Shown: positions 35,831 to 48,157 of the stretch, piece after piece
Layout: each line of letters begins with the position of its first letter
How positions within the stretch are numbered: position 1 is the first letter of the stretch
Assembly (NCBI GenBank): GCA_946699065.1
Contig: CAMPDV010001957.1
Coordinates: 1-64,000 of the forward strand
Length of the DNA: 64,000 nucleotides
Source: Loxodes magnus
Lineage: Eukaryota > Ciliophora > Karyorelictea > Loxodida > Loxodidae
Direction of reading: 5' to 3'
The notes under the pieces: generated by a model
What the model was told of the DNA's origin: nothing
Database searches by the model: none
Seen by the model: only the letters and a program-made list of their open reading frames with translations
Program-made: the position numbers and the translations under genes

Positions 35831-36914
35831 TCAACTCGAAATCCTCCATTTTCTTATCGTCTTGTCATATCCTCCCGATACCAACCATCTATTATCAACA
35901 CTCAATGCTATAGAAAGTATTTCATATTAGTGCCCTTATAAAGTCTAGATACACTCACCCTCATCAAAGTTCCAAATCTTGATTGTTTTATCATAAGAAC
36001 CAGAAAATATAACACTTGAATCAACACTTAACTGAATACTACGTACAGCATCTGTATGACTTTAAAGAGTACGAATACACTAACCAGAAGAGAAGTCCCA
36101 TATCTTAATAGTACTGTCATAAGAACCTGATATGATATACCTATTATCCTTAGACACTATCACCGATAAAACAGAACCTGAATGCCCAGTAAGAGTTCGC
36201 ACAAGCTGACCAGTCTAGAAATCCCAGATCTTTATGGTTTTGTCATAAGATCCCGATATAATATATCTAGAGTCATAGGAGAGTACTATCGATCTAACTC
36301 AATCAGTATGTCCCGACAAAGTTCTTTGGAGATCACCATTGTGGAAATTTCAGATCTTTATGGTTTTGTCATAAGATCCTGATACTATATAGCTAGAGTC
36401 ATAGGAGATTACTACCGAGGTAATAGGAGAAATATGCCCCGTTAAAGTTCTTATGAGAGAACCAGTTTATGAATTTCAGATCTTTATAGTATTGTCTTCG
36501 GATCCTGATACAATATATCTAGAGTCTGAGGAGATTACTATCGATCAAATAGTAGAAGTATGTCCTGTTATAGTTCTTAGGAGAGCACCTGTCTGGAAAT
36601 TCCAAATCTTTATCGAATTTTCAGGATATTCTGAACCTGATACAATTTAATTCAGGTCACTTGATATGGCTACCGATAACACAGCTGAAGTGTCAGTAAG
36701 GATTTAGTCTAAAAAATATTAAAGAAATACCTTTACTTTAGTCATAACTGACCTTGTTTATTAACTTTTAGTAGCATAAATTAGGCAGAATTTCATACTT
36801 AAAATGAAGTAGAGATATTTTCCCTAAAATGTGGCTTCTCGCTCTTAAGAGTTTTCTTAAAAAAATACTTTTAGTAAATTGCTTTTCTTTTTTCTCCATT
36901 TAATTTTTCTCCAT
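35831..36914 (-). CDS. WD-2: seven-bladed WD40 propeller protein
   Basis: Exon lengths equal those of WD-1 (184 and 878 nt; 353 residues, TGA stop at 35831-35833). Its TGA codons are the clearest case for Trp. HTD-TGA-VRS (36299-36301) is the textbook GHTDWVRS blade start, and HTSTI-TGA-SIVIS matches the common VWSV form. LNW of the other copies is LNQ (TAA) here. Blade entries differ from WD-1 in blades 2, 3, 4 and 6 (TSTIWS, ISPITS, TDWVRS, TDAVRS) and agree in 5 and 7. Two in-frame start codons lie at 36914 and 36899. Confidence 0.9.
36709..36730 (-). other. 22-nt intron of WD-2
   Basis: Same position and same bases as in the other WD genes (GTA..TAG on the minus strand). Removal preserves the reading frame from the N-terminal exon into blade 1. 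Confidence 0.75.
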
Positions 36915-39900
36915 TTTAATTTTATAACTTATTTTAATAAATATTTAATTAAAATAACTCAATAAATTCTACTTACTTAATTTCAACACAATTAAATAAT
37001 AAAATTATTTATTAAACATATTTATAAATATCTTATTTCTTAAACATTGATTTTTCTATTTTTGTCTTAAAAACAAGACGAGATAATAAACTAATAGTGC
37101 ACAAACTTTTACAATTTTAATTATTTTATATCTTTTTACTTTTAAATGAAAGGATAAGTTATTATATCAAAAGTTTATAACGAAGAATTATAACCTTATT
37201 ATAATAACTTTAATATGCATCCATTAATTACAACTTGTTCGTGCTTTAAATCAAAGACTCTTAATAAGAAAACCTTATTTCGTTGTAGACCTTTTAAATG
37301 ATAAATAAAATATTGCCATTTTTTTAATCTATTGCTATTAATTATTACTTTTCACTTACATTTAATCAAAAAATTACTTATTTAAGCTTTTTACTAATTA
37401 AATAAAATTAAATAAAATAAGTTTCTTATTAATTAGTTTAAATAAATATTAAAAAACATCAAATTATTTAAATCAAAGCATATTTAGAATTTATAAGATA
37501 AATTCTTTTAATTATCCACTTTCTTACTACTATTTCATTAAAACTTTTTATTTATAAAGGTCTTTCTTAAAATAACAAACTAGAATTATTTATTATAATG
37601 TTGATTCTAAGCAAAATATATAAATGTAATAAATATAAGTAGTAGAAAGTAAATATTTAAACTAACTAGAAATGGTGTATTACTAATTTAATCTTACAAT
37701 TATTAAATAGTAATATTTAATTTTATTATTAAAATAAGCTTTAATATTTTAATTATGTCTATTAAATACTTAATATTTTATCCTTTTAGCTTTATTAGTT
37801 ATTAATTAATTTCTCTTTAATTTAGATATTAGATTAGTTATAATAAATAGATTTAGATAAGTTTCTGTTTTTATAGCAAAGTAATATTAATTATTTGTGT
37901 TATTTTAGTAATGATAATTTCTAATTAATAATAGCTAAATGATTCTAGATAATTTAAAGATAAAAACTTAAATCTATTATTCTATACAAATCTATATAGT
38001 TAGCACTATTAATAGTCTATTTATTAGAATTAGTAGTTTGATATTTAGAAAATGATAAGCTTTTAAGTAAGCATATTTATAATATCTTGTATTATTATTT
38101 TCTGAATGAAAGAACTTAGCATAATATGTTTGTTTGTAAGATAATATAAGTATTAGATTAGGTAATATAACTAATCTAAGAGATTATGATTTACTGTTAA
38201 TACATTTGATTAGTGTACTATTATTGTATAGGTTTGTGTTGGTAATAAAGAATTGTACATGTTTTGCTTTATACATTTATTAATCTGATTAGAAAAGATT
38301 GAAATCTGATGATATAGATAGTTAATGATTTGAAAGTTAGGCATTAAAATAAGTTTGATTTTTAGATGATTGATAATTTTGCTAAATTTAAATTATATTT
38401 ATATATTCCTTTTTATTAACTATCTTTTGTAATTAACTTTTGTTTGGAAAGCTGATAGGTACATTTTGTAAAAAATGTAGTCTTAATTTATCTAAGTTTA
38501 TTTTAGTGAGTATAAGAATATATTTAAAGTATTAATGATACTAGTTCTATAAAACATTTAGGTAATTATATAAAATAAATAGTAAAGAGAAAACATTATT
38601 CTTTTATATAATTAAACCAAGAAAAGCTAGCTCTTCAATAGAGTCAATTATTCATATATCTAAAGTCCTCTATTTATCTTAAAATCAAGTGCTTAATATA
38701 TTATAGCCTCCTTATTTAGTAATATTAATTCATAAAAACTTAAAAGAAAATTCCTTTTTACTTGTACTTGCAAATATTCTAAGTCCTTTAACTATTATAG
38801 GTTTAATTAGAGACTAATAAGAAATTTTGTTATCCTCTAGATAAAATATTTAATAAAATTGTGATTTCTTATTAAGAATAATATTTTAAATGAAAATAAG
38901 GAAAATTAATATTTTTCTATTTGTAAAAATTTAAAATAATTTATATAAAATCTCTTAATATTTTATAAAAAACAAAGTAAATGCAAAATAATTAATTAAA
39001 TATAATTTAAAAAATATTAACAAAATATATAATTCTAAATGATATTATAAATTAATATTTTCAATATTCATCTTTAGATCAAACATATAATCAATTATGT
39101 AATCTAGATTTTAACCAAATCTACTCAAATATCAAACTTAAATTATAACCAAAACTTAAGAAATTTCATTTTTCAAAAATTAAAATAAAATTTACTAATT
39201 ATTTAATTGACACTATCAACTTAAATTATTTAAAAGAATTACTAAAAGAGAAAAAAGTATAAATTAATTAATTAAAAAAATTAAAAAATATTATAATTTA
39301 AAACTTTATATTTAACAATATTTAAGATAAATATTAAAAATACTAATTTTATAAATCTACCATTTATTTACTTTTTAAATAAACTAATTCAACAAAAAAA
39401 TTATTATTCTTAGAAATTTTACATTTAAAAATATAAAAAATTAAAAATCTTAAAAATCTTAAAAAATTCTCTAACTCTCAGATTTTTATAATCAGCCTAT
39501 TTAGTTTATTTTTACTATTTTTCATCGATTATGGATATATATATAAGTACTAATTATTTTACTAATCTAAAATTTTAACTTCTTCTTAAATGGAAACTAT
39601 TCAATATTTGAATAAATAAGTAAAAAAATTATTTAATTTTTTATTTTCTAATTCTTTTTCTAAACTTAATATGAAATCCCGCTAAATGTTTTTAAAAATA
39701 ATTTAATTCATATCAATATTAAGATTCTTAAATATTAAGTAAAGTAGCAAACTAAATTAAAATTTTGAATTAAAAACATATTTATAATTTTATTGATTCA
39801 AATATGCCTAAAATATGAAATTAGAAGCATTTTTTAGGAGAGTTAAAGATTGTCTAAGAAGAATAATTAAATTAAATTAAAGTTTTTGATAAATTTGTAT

Positions 39901-41086
39901 AAAATATAAATGATAGAAATTTGAATATTATTCTTGCTTATTTAAAATTTAATATTATTTAAATATTTTAAATATTTCTGGTAATTAAATTTTATAAAAA
40001 CTTACTCATTTATAGTTATTAATTATTAGTGAAAATAATATTATTATAATACTATTTATAATTTATTTACGTATATTTATTATTTTTATAGATTAATCTT
40101 CATAGAAAAATCATTAGTAATAATTAGTATTTAATAATAATTGTACTAATTATAATTAAAATCCAAGTTTTCAAATTCTAGCTTTAACAGACTGGAAAAT
40201 GCTATTTTTTTACTTAAAATAGGTACATAAGGAAAAATTATTTATTTATAAAATAAATTATATCAATAGAGTATATATCCCTTCTTATTTTTAGTTTCAA
40301 ATATCCCTTTCTATTAAAAATCATTTTTTAAACAGACGAAACTTATTATAAAAATCTATTTTATAATCAATTAAAAACTCTATCAAGTTGATAAGTAATA
40401 TTTATACTTTTATCAAAGAAAATTTCTAACTATAGCAAGTGGTTATCATACTTTCAAATTTATATAAAAATTAAAAAATGTGAGACTAGAATTTTAAAGC
40501 CTTTGCATTGTAAAAAAATGTATTTATAGATAATAAATTTAAACAAAGAAATTATAAAGTAAATAAATAAAATAATAATCAATTTTACATCATGATCGGA
40601 TTCTTTTTATCTATTATAAAAATATTTCTTATTATATATTAAAATAATATATTTTTATAAAATAGTTTTAATTAATTTTTCATATAACTTTAGTTTAGCA
40701 AAATATAAATTAAAAAGAATTTAGATATCAAATTTAAAATATTTAATTTGTAAAATTATTAAAAATTAAAATATCATATTATTTTAAGATATAATTAGAA
40801 ATAAAAGAAACTATCAAATTTATGTATTTAAAAAATATAATTAAACTTATTTAATATATTTAAATACCTTAAAAAATAATTTTCTTTATTTTTAAACATT
40901 TTAAGCATAGTTTTAAATAATTTTAACTTATATATAAATATTACTATTTTAATAAAAATTAGAAATCAAATACTTTAATTTATATAATTCTTTCAAACTT
41001 TATAGCATTTTCATTTCTTATTATTTTTATTGTTTATGCTTATTTATTTATAATTTTTATTATTAGATTCTAAATATTTTTAATAG
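36915..41086. other. WD-2 5' flank and gene-free core of U2
   Basis: The first 300 bp is the conserved WD upstream block. From about 37690 on, the sequence is nearly identical to U1 7000-10396. No gene is seen. Confidence 0.55.
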
Positions 41087-41423
41087 TCAAATTTTATATT
41101 TAGTTTTTATTTCAATACATTTTTCTTCCTAATCATTTTATTATTAAATTGTGTCATTTATAATATTTATCATATTCTTTTAGATTAAATATTATATTTC
41201 TTAAATTCTTGTCATAATCACTTATTTATATCGTAATTATATTACTTCAAATTTAGGCTCCAATTCATTTAATTCGAATATCTTCCAATAAACTAAGTTT
41301 CTTCACTAATAAATCAATCTATTTTTCTATATAAATTATGTTCTTTCAAATTGCCATATTCTATTCAAAAATTACGATGATGTTAAATAAAGTTCGAAAA
41401 GCTTATTTTGCTCATCATTTTTT
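41087..41423 (-). CDS. Gene M, copy 2
   Basis: Nearly identical to copy 1, ending at TGA 41087-41089. The few differences (for example GAT/CAT near 41411, a G/C change) do not discriminate between coding and noncoding. Function unknown. Confidence 0.4.
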
Positions 41424-41792
41424 CACTTTCAATTTTTTAATTCAAGACATTTTTTACGCAAATCATATTTATCATAGTATTAGATCTGGCTTGTTTGCTA
41501 AATTAAAATCGAGAAATTAAACTTAAATGAAATAATATTTATTTAAAAAGTATAATTTTATCATTAGTATTATTGAATTCCATCTTTTTTATAAAAACTC
41601 CTAATTTTTGGAGGAAAATAAATATCTATGTTATGAATGTAAAGAAATACCACACTTTAAATGAAGCTATTTTATTTTATATTAATTTTAGATAAAACAG
41701 CAAATAATTATTTATTTATAATTTTATGAAATTGTTTCTCTGCTATTAAGAAAATTCAAGAAGTACAGTCTTTCTAGCTCCTCGCTGTTCGT

Positions 41793-42660
41793 TCAAATTT
41801 TTGGGGCAACTTTATGATTTCGCGTTCCCATCTGCGATTTTTTTAGATAGTTTTACCTTTCCACATTCCTGTCGGGTTTGGTTATAACTCCATATTCTTC
41901 CTCTTGTACATACTTCCATTGCTATTGCAAAAAATCTTGCTCAGCCCAATTGCTTCTGTTCGCTTTGCTTATCACAAATTCCTTTATTTCTATTGAAACT
42001 TCTTACAGTTCCGATATAGCTTTTATTGGTTTTAGAAGCGAAACTATCTCTTCATAATCGGAATTAGTCTCATTTGAGGTTAAGCTTAGGGTTTGACGAT
42101 CATTGAGATTGATCCATTATTTAGCTATTCCATTCTTGATTCTTTTAGGAGTTGAATTTCCTATTCTTATTTCACTACTTAATCCCTCAGCTAAGTTGTG
42201 TTTTTATCCTAATGGTGTCGGATGCCGAAGAACGCATCCATTTGCGTTCATAGTCATCTATACGATCCCCATCCATTTAATTCTTTTCTTTGTAGCTTGA
42301 AAATTAATTTTTTGTTCTAGTATTTTAACTTTTAAACCTCTTCATTGAAGTTCATCACCCTTAATGCAAACTACGCTTCATCAAATTGCTCAGAGTTAAA
42401 GCCAAAGGATCATTCCTAGTCACGCAATAACATCTCCTACTGCCTTCGAGGTCTCTCTTCCGTGTTCGGAGTTTACCAAGTTTGTTTCTGTTGTTTACCC
42501 GGTTTTGAAAGTTGTTAGGTCCATTATTAAGTTTTTTTGCTGATCAAAAGGTTGGTCTAATTAAAGAAAAGGCGTGAGGTTAGAAGAAATGGCATCTCGC
42601 TTGCTCTGTTCCTTTTTGTGTTTGGAAGAGGTAGTAAAGAAGCCCTAGTTTGGGATTTTT
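41793..42660 (-). pseudogene. Gene K, copy 2 (start codon lost)
   Basis: The last 180 or so codons form one minus-strand frame with no TGA before 41793-41795. It reads LAEGLSSEIRIGNSTPKRIK.. NLNDRQTLSLTSNETNSDYE.. SLLKPIKAISELQEVSIEIK.. WKYVQEEEYGVITKPDRNVE and ends HKVAPKI. The ATG of copy 1 is ATC here, and the middle third is out of frame with both ends unless an unrecognised intron is removed. A plus-strand frame over 42103-42300 encodes a hydrophobic peptide but is pyrimidine-rich, unlike the better supported genes. Confidence 0.45.
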
Positions 42661-42999
42661 TAAATTTGATATAAATAGATGTAATTTATAATTATCCAAA
42701 CTAGAAAAAACTTAAAATTTGATAAAGTTAATAATTTAAAATAATTTAATTATTAGATTTAACCTTTTTAAATAAATTTAGTTTTCAAATAAGCTTACTA
42801 AATATTATTGCTTTTAAGAAAGCATCTTAAATATTTTTTATTTTAAGTTTTGAAAATTAAATTTTATTTTAAATTTAATTATTAAATTAAATATGTTAAA
42901 GTAAATAATCTTAATTAGTTTTACCTTTTAATATTGCTTAAGAGCTTCCAATATTATTACAATATAAATATTTAAACGTAGTTTAATTAAAAGCGTTTT

Positions 43000-44850
43000 T
43001 AAAGTTTCTATCTATATAGAGGACAATAACTCAAACTCTATAGATATATTTCACATTTCAAATGACTTGGATCACCATGCAAAGCAGCCCCCTAAATTTA
43101 TGAGAATGATGAAAAATATATAGGATATCCTGCCTCGTCTTCTATTTGCTGCTATATTATTTCATTTTCTTGTTTAAAGATTCTTACTACTTAAATAGCT
43201 TTTTCTGAAGGAATATAGTCAATTTCCTCTTACGTTTCCTCTTATATTTCTTCCTATTTTTCTTCACTTTCTTCTACATATTTTTACTATACATCCTGAT
43301 TTTTTCTTATAGTTTATCCTAATTACATTACTATAAGACTTGCTTATTCTTTACATGATATTCTTCTATTTCTCCAATTCATATCGTAATTGTTAAGCTT
43401 AGGAAGTCTTTCCTTTTAAAATCTCATATACTGCGCTATTTTAAGAAACTGTTCTTGCAATTATAAATAAAATAAATTTGACTCCTAAAGGTGGCGTAGG
43501 TTTTTCTTCTTTATAACCATCTAATTTTCTCTTAGATAGCTCGAGCATTTTCTTCAGTTCAATCTTTTGCTATACCGAAAATATTAATTTTTTATTCTTT
43601 GCTATTTTAAGATGTATAAATTTGATTTGAAAAGGGAGATCTTAAGATTTGATAAATATTTAGCATTTATTTAGTTTTATTTACTTTTTCTTATTCCTTT
43701 TATTAAATACTAAGAACATTTTAAGTATTTTAGTCTATTTTTTAATCTAAACAGGTATGGCAGCATTTTATTATACTAATCTAAGCATCTCCTGTTCAAA
43801 CAGCACATCTATTAAACTTACTAGCTCCTAGAATAAATTCGGCAACTTCTGCGTCACTTAAGGAGCTTTTCACACTTAAACAGATTGCTAAACATAGAGT
43901 AGTAATTCCATTCAAATTTTTAAAAAATTACCTTACTAAAGATAAATTCTTCTAAGTAGCATATAAGCTAGGCATTCTTAGCGGTCTCTAAAATACTGTT
44001 CTGAACCAACCCAATACAAAATTTCAGCTTATTGTCGTGTTTTGCACTGAACTTCATGCTCTTTTGTGTAAATATTCAATCAGTTAATCTCTTTCAAATA
44101 TGCTTTTCATTTAAAGACTTGGAATATTTCTAGCAAATCTTTTCTAAATCATTCTAAGGATTTAGTCAGATAATCCATCAGCTGTTATATTTTATTGATA
44201 AGTAAAAAATAAACCATAGACAAGACACCATAAATCGGTTATTTAAGAATGCTTTACTATTTCAAAATCTCTCATATTATAAAGTATGAAGTCATAGTCA
44301 CTAGGATGAAGAAAATTTATATAATCTCTATACTTTAAAGCTGCTTCAAGATAGCTATTTCTCTTCATCATCAGTTCTTCCAATAGCTATATTCCTTACA
44401 ATTTCAACTAAAAGCTTACCAAGTTAGCAACTTTCACGGATTATTCTCTTAGAATTATTTATACAGTACTTATCTTAGCCATATATAGGTTAAATATATG
44501 TCTTCTCCTGATCTATAAAAACCATTAAAGTACCATGAATACATGCTAGGTAAGACTAAACCATTTCAAAGCCTAAATTTTTTATTTCCTCTGATCTTAA
44601 AAATTTATTCTATGCATCAGGCTCTAGATGTACGAAAGATGATATTAATCAGTTTTAGTTCTCAGGATGTTTCTTTCTCCAAAATGCATTATTAATTATA
44701 CTGAAAGGTAATAATCCTAAAACACATCGCTAATTTACACGCTTCATCCAGACCCAATTATTTGTTCTAAAATACAAACAGGTACAGTTCCCATATGTAA
44801 TGTTACGTCTGTTTCTGGTAATTAAAAAACGAGCACTAAATACACATAAA
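43000..44850 (-). CDS. Gene N, copy 2: unrecognised protein of about 600 residues
   Basis: The minus-strand reading is coherent over most of the length. Order: NITYGNCTCLYFRTNNWVWM, FVHLEPDAQNKFLRSEE, GRTDDEEK, INFLHPSDYDFILYNMRDFE, LWCLVYGLFFTYQQ, ITADGLSDQILRMIQKRFAR, SLSDAEVAEFILGASKFNRC, AVW-TGDAQISIIKCCHTC, KDW-TEENARAIQEKIRWLQ, then an acidic run (EESEEKQEEIQEE) and GAALHGDPSHLKCEIY. Synonymous pairs with the inverted copy include GAT/GAC in SLSDAE and CTA/TTA in CLSV. A one-base insertion near 44335 and others toward the C-terminus break the frame. No known domain is recognised; Cys-rich patches near both the N-terminus and the middle may bind metal. Confidence 0.5.
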
Positions 44851-45599
44851 CTTCAGTTTTACCATAATGATTTTTAAAGGTATCATTAAGCATTTAAAAT
44901 CCTATATTTTATCTAAATAAATTTGATCTCTCTGCAGCTCACTAAGTATGAGATGGTATTTATTAATTATTGGAGGCAATCTTAATAAGATATAAAAAGT
45001 ACAGGGACTGTAAATTTAATGGCAATAAAAAGTGTTAATTAATATATAATAGATTTTTAGAATATTTATACTAGCGAAGACTTGGTATGGGTGAGAAGTA
45101 ATTCTTTGAACTATTGTTATAAAATGATATAATGACTAGCTAAAGATAAGTAGCAAGATGTGGTTTAAAAAAGTGTTAATTCTACTTTTAATGAATCTTA
45201 CTTTATTGTCTTGAATTGGTTATTGTTTTAAAATTACATTGCAATGTATTATTTAAAATTGTATATAAAACTTCACACTGAATCTCAAATGGATCCCAAC
45301 TCTGATGTAGCATTTATTTTAAGAACAGTAACCTTAAATATTTAAAGAATTTAAAATAAATGACTTAACATTTTCAAATAGAACTTTAAGATGCTAGTAG
45401 TAGCAAATAATTTTAAATAAAATAGAATAAACATTTTATTCAGATGTAATAGGAAAGTTGAGTGCGATACCTACTACACGTATTTATTTTTAAGATTAAG
45501 ATAATAACATTGATTAATAGAAATTTCCAACTTATACTTACACAATATTAAACAAGACAATGATTCGAGAAATAGTATCAATTTTCAAATTAATGACCT
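44851..45599. other. Region between gene N and a LINE fragment
   Basis: Unique in the window and somewhat less AT-rich than U. It may hold the decayed upstream part of the LINE C-terminus at 45600 (a frame reading MDPNSDVAFILRTV starts at 45290), but no RT motif is visible. Confidence 0.35.
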
Positions 45600-46040
45600 T
45601 TAGTTACAATTTTTAGTATTATTTGAAATATAGGTACTATTAAATAAAACACTCTGAAATTTGCATTTGCGGAGAATAAGAAACCTATTAACATATTTCT
45701 TAATGTGAAGCTCTGCAAGATTTAATGGAAGAATTTAAAGACTTGAAAAATTATGATTTGCTTAAACTTATAACTTACAAAAAATCTAAATTAATCCTAA
45801 CTTCCATACTCTAAGATAACTTTAAAAAATTGACTACAGAATTAAATACTTTCATTCAAAATTGCTTCAAAGAAGAATTTAAATTTTAGAGTAAAAAAAC
45901 GAACAAGTGGAAGAGTTAATGGAATAATTTGGCTTGTGAGCAAGTGCAGAAGAAAATAATTAAAGAAAATTAAATCAAGATTATTGAGATGGAAGTTGTA
46001 AAACATTTTTTATTATCTATATGAAATATGGTAAACACAT
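45600..46040 (+). pseudogene. LINE ORF2 C-terminus with C-x-C-G..H..C zinc motif
   Basis: Plus-strand frame reading HSEICICGEQETYQHISQC near 45650-45715. This is the C-x-C-G-x-x-ET-x-x-H-x-x-x-C signature found after the RT domain of many non-LTR elements. Basic and helical sequence follows (LQDLMEEFKDLKNYDLL, TNKWKSQWNNLACEQVQKK). The first possible stop is the TGA near 46022. Different from L1 in sequence, so a separate LINE lineage. No catalytic RT motif is left. Confidence 0.6.
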
Positions 46041-46380
46041 ATAAATTTTAATTATTATATATATTAATCAATATAAGTCAAAAAAATAACCATTTTTAAT
46101 TTTTAACTTAGTTTTTAAATTATATATCAAAAAAATTTAACTTAAATTACAATTATAATTGAAAATATTATTAAAGTTAAGCCTTTAAAAATTAAAGCTA
46201 ATGTTTTCATAATTAAATCATTTTTTTCATTAAATTAGTAATTAGTTATCATTTTCATATTATATCAAGATTCAAAATTGCTTTGCAAGTACAACAATCT
46301 TTTTGCTTAATTAAAATGCTCAAAAAATTTCAATTCATTATAAATAATAAAAATAAAAGTTTAGGTTTAAATCTTAAGTT

Positions 46381-47090
46381 ATTGTCACCTTCAATTATCA
46401 TTGGATCATTTCTTTATTCTTTCAATTCCATTTAAAGATGCAGTTTGTACTGATTTTCTTCTATTTTTCTAATTTGCTAATCAGTTCTTTCTGCTTCTAT
46501 TGTTAGTTTTGAGATAAATACTCTAGTCTTGTGATATATTTCAAAATGCGTTAAGGTCTCTTTCTTAGAGTCTCGATTCTATTTCCTCTGCAAGTTCAAG
46601 TTTTACATTAACTTCTTATTGTCTTTCTTCAACATTTTTACCTCTTCCTGGAGGTCTAGCACCATTTTAATGAGTTAATCATAGCTTATTTATTATTATG
46701 TGGTGAGATTCAAAGACTTCCGAGCGCATAATATTCTTAGCCCTAGGCTTTTCTTCAAAGGTGATTCATGCTGATTGATGATTTTTTGATTACTGTTTTG
46801 TAGAATTAAAAGCAATTATAAGGTATTTGAGTTCTACTAAATCCAAAGGCATAGGTAGTTATTAGATAATTAAAAAGTAAATGATTAGCATTTACTTTAT
46901 TCCTATTAATATCAAAGCTGTACTCTAATGATTTGTATTTCTTAAATAAGAAAGCCAGCAATAGTTTAAAGGGTACTTCTGAAATTAAAATTTAGAAATT
47001 TAAAATGTTTGCTTCAAAGTTTCCTCCTTAATAATCGTTACTTTAATTATTTGCATACTATAATGTAACATACTATTGTTTCCTAAAATA
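46381..47090 (-). pseudogene. Coiled-coil coding relic, possibly ORF1-like
   Basis: On the minus strand, 46740-47090 reads GGNFEANILNFQILISEVPF..KSLEYSFDINRNKVNAN, and 46381-46720 reads DLQEEVKMLKKDNKKLMQNL..AERTDQQIRKIEENQYKLH..NDPMIIEG. The DPMIIE end recalls DSMIIEEQ before the CCHC knuckle of the half-LINE at 48158-48974, suggesting an ORF1 relative cut before its knuckle. A second frame over the same bases is also plausible, so the frame is not settled. Confidence 0.35.
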
Positions 47091-47103
47091 GTATTTTAAC
47101 ATA

Positions 47104-47757
47104 AGAACAACATGTGTAAGAGAAAGATTTAGATTAGCAATCTATAAGTCATTAAATATTGCACAAGTGTATTGAAATAATAGTTGATTTTTACCTTTCA
47201 TTATAATATCAGCAATGCTAGCTCCAATTTAGTAAAAATAATTCTACTTAGTAAAAAGATAAAAATTACACCATTTAATCTTTATTCTCAAAATCAGAGC
47301 AAAGAAATAAATTTGAAGTAAGATAACTATTTATTAAAAATGCAGAGTTGTCAAGATAATCAAAATCTTGCTTACTTATGAATATTTGCAAATAGATATT
47401 ATAATTGATGATTTCAAAGAGTTTAATAAGCATAGCAATATTTAAAAAAATTTATTCTAAGAATGCCTTTAAAGAATGCAGTCATGTCAACAGTAAAATT
47501 ATTAGTTGATTTAATAAAAAATATATAAAACGTTTTCTCTTTAATAATATACGCTAAGTACAATAGACATCTAATTTAAGAAACTATTTCAATCTAAAAA
47601 CTAATTACTTATACATATAATTTTTAATATGAACTGAATCATCGATATATCAAATTCAATTTAATAAACTTTGCTAAAGTAGATAGGAATTTGATACATT
47701 TGAGTACATTTTCAAGCTTTTTACAGATATTTTTAAAATTTGTAATAAACTTAAAAT
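47104..47757. repeat. Repeat R, copy 2
   Basis: Nearly identical to 28086-28737, including the gene R reading from LYSQNQSKEI to the end of the repeat. Here it is cut off at 47757, so this gene R copy lacks its C-terminal third. Different flanks on both sides show that R moved or was duplicated independently of U. Confidence 0.85.
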
Positions 47758-47785
47758 AAATATTATTATCATAAAGATTAAAAAA

Positions 47786-48157
47786 ATGAAGCCCGGCTTT
47801 TTTACCAAATAAAATTAGAAAGGTAAAAATTAATAAGAATATGAAGTGAAAAAGTAGAAACGATCAAAACCTAGGAAGAGAATGTCCACACCTCCAAAGT
47901 AATAAGAAACTCCAGTTGACTAAGATTTTTCAGAAATTAATCTTAGTGAGGATCGAAATAGCATTGAATAACTTAAAGAATTAGTAAAAATTTTGCTTAA
48001 TGAGGTTAAAAAACTTAAGGAGTAAAATAAAATATTGATAGAGAATAGTGAAAGCGTAGAAGATAGATTAATTAAATAAGAAAGAGAAATGGATGCCTAA
48101 TGAAATATTAAAACTGACTGCTCTTAGTAAATATAGTAAATGAAATTAGACTCATAA
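47786..48157 (+). CDS. ORF1-like coiled-coil protein, truncated
   Basis: From ATG 47786 the plus strand reads a basic Pro/Gln-rich head (MKPGFFTKQNQKGKNQQ, SKPRKRMSTPPKQQETP), then a clear coiled coil (IEQLKELVKILLNEVKKLKE, SVEDRLIKQEREMDA), then a Q-rich stretch. The head, coiled coil and Q-rich layout is that of the half-LINE ORF1 proteins. It is cut at about 48157, where the tail of the convergent half-LINE 2 begins. Confidence 0.5.

Larger units (their letters stand above)
32368..44850. repeat. Unit U, copy 2 (longest copy)
   Basis: Collinear with 1692-12055, then about 2.1 kb further, showing what L1 and L2 interrupt in the other copies. On the minus strand the order is N, K, M, a gene-free AT-rich core, WD-2, then the repeat-bearing 3' flank. 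Confidence 0.9.

Noticed and set aside
42103..42300. Hydrophobic plus-strand ORF in gene K (also 21716-21913 inverted)
   Set aside because: It is antisense to a purine-rich strand with a longer TGA-free frame, has pyrimidine-rich codons unlike the supported genes, and its changes between copies are mostly non-synonymous.
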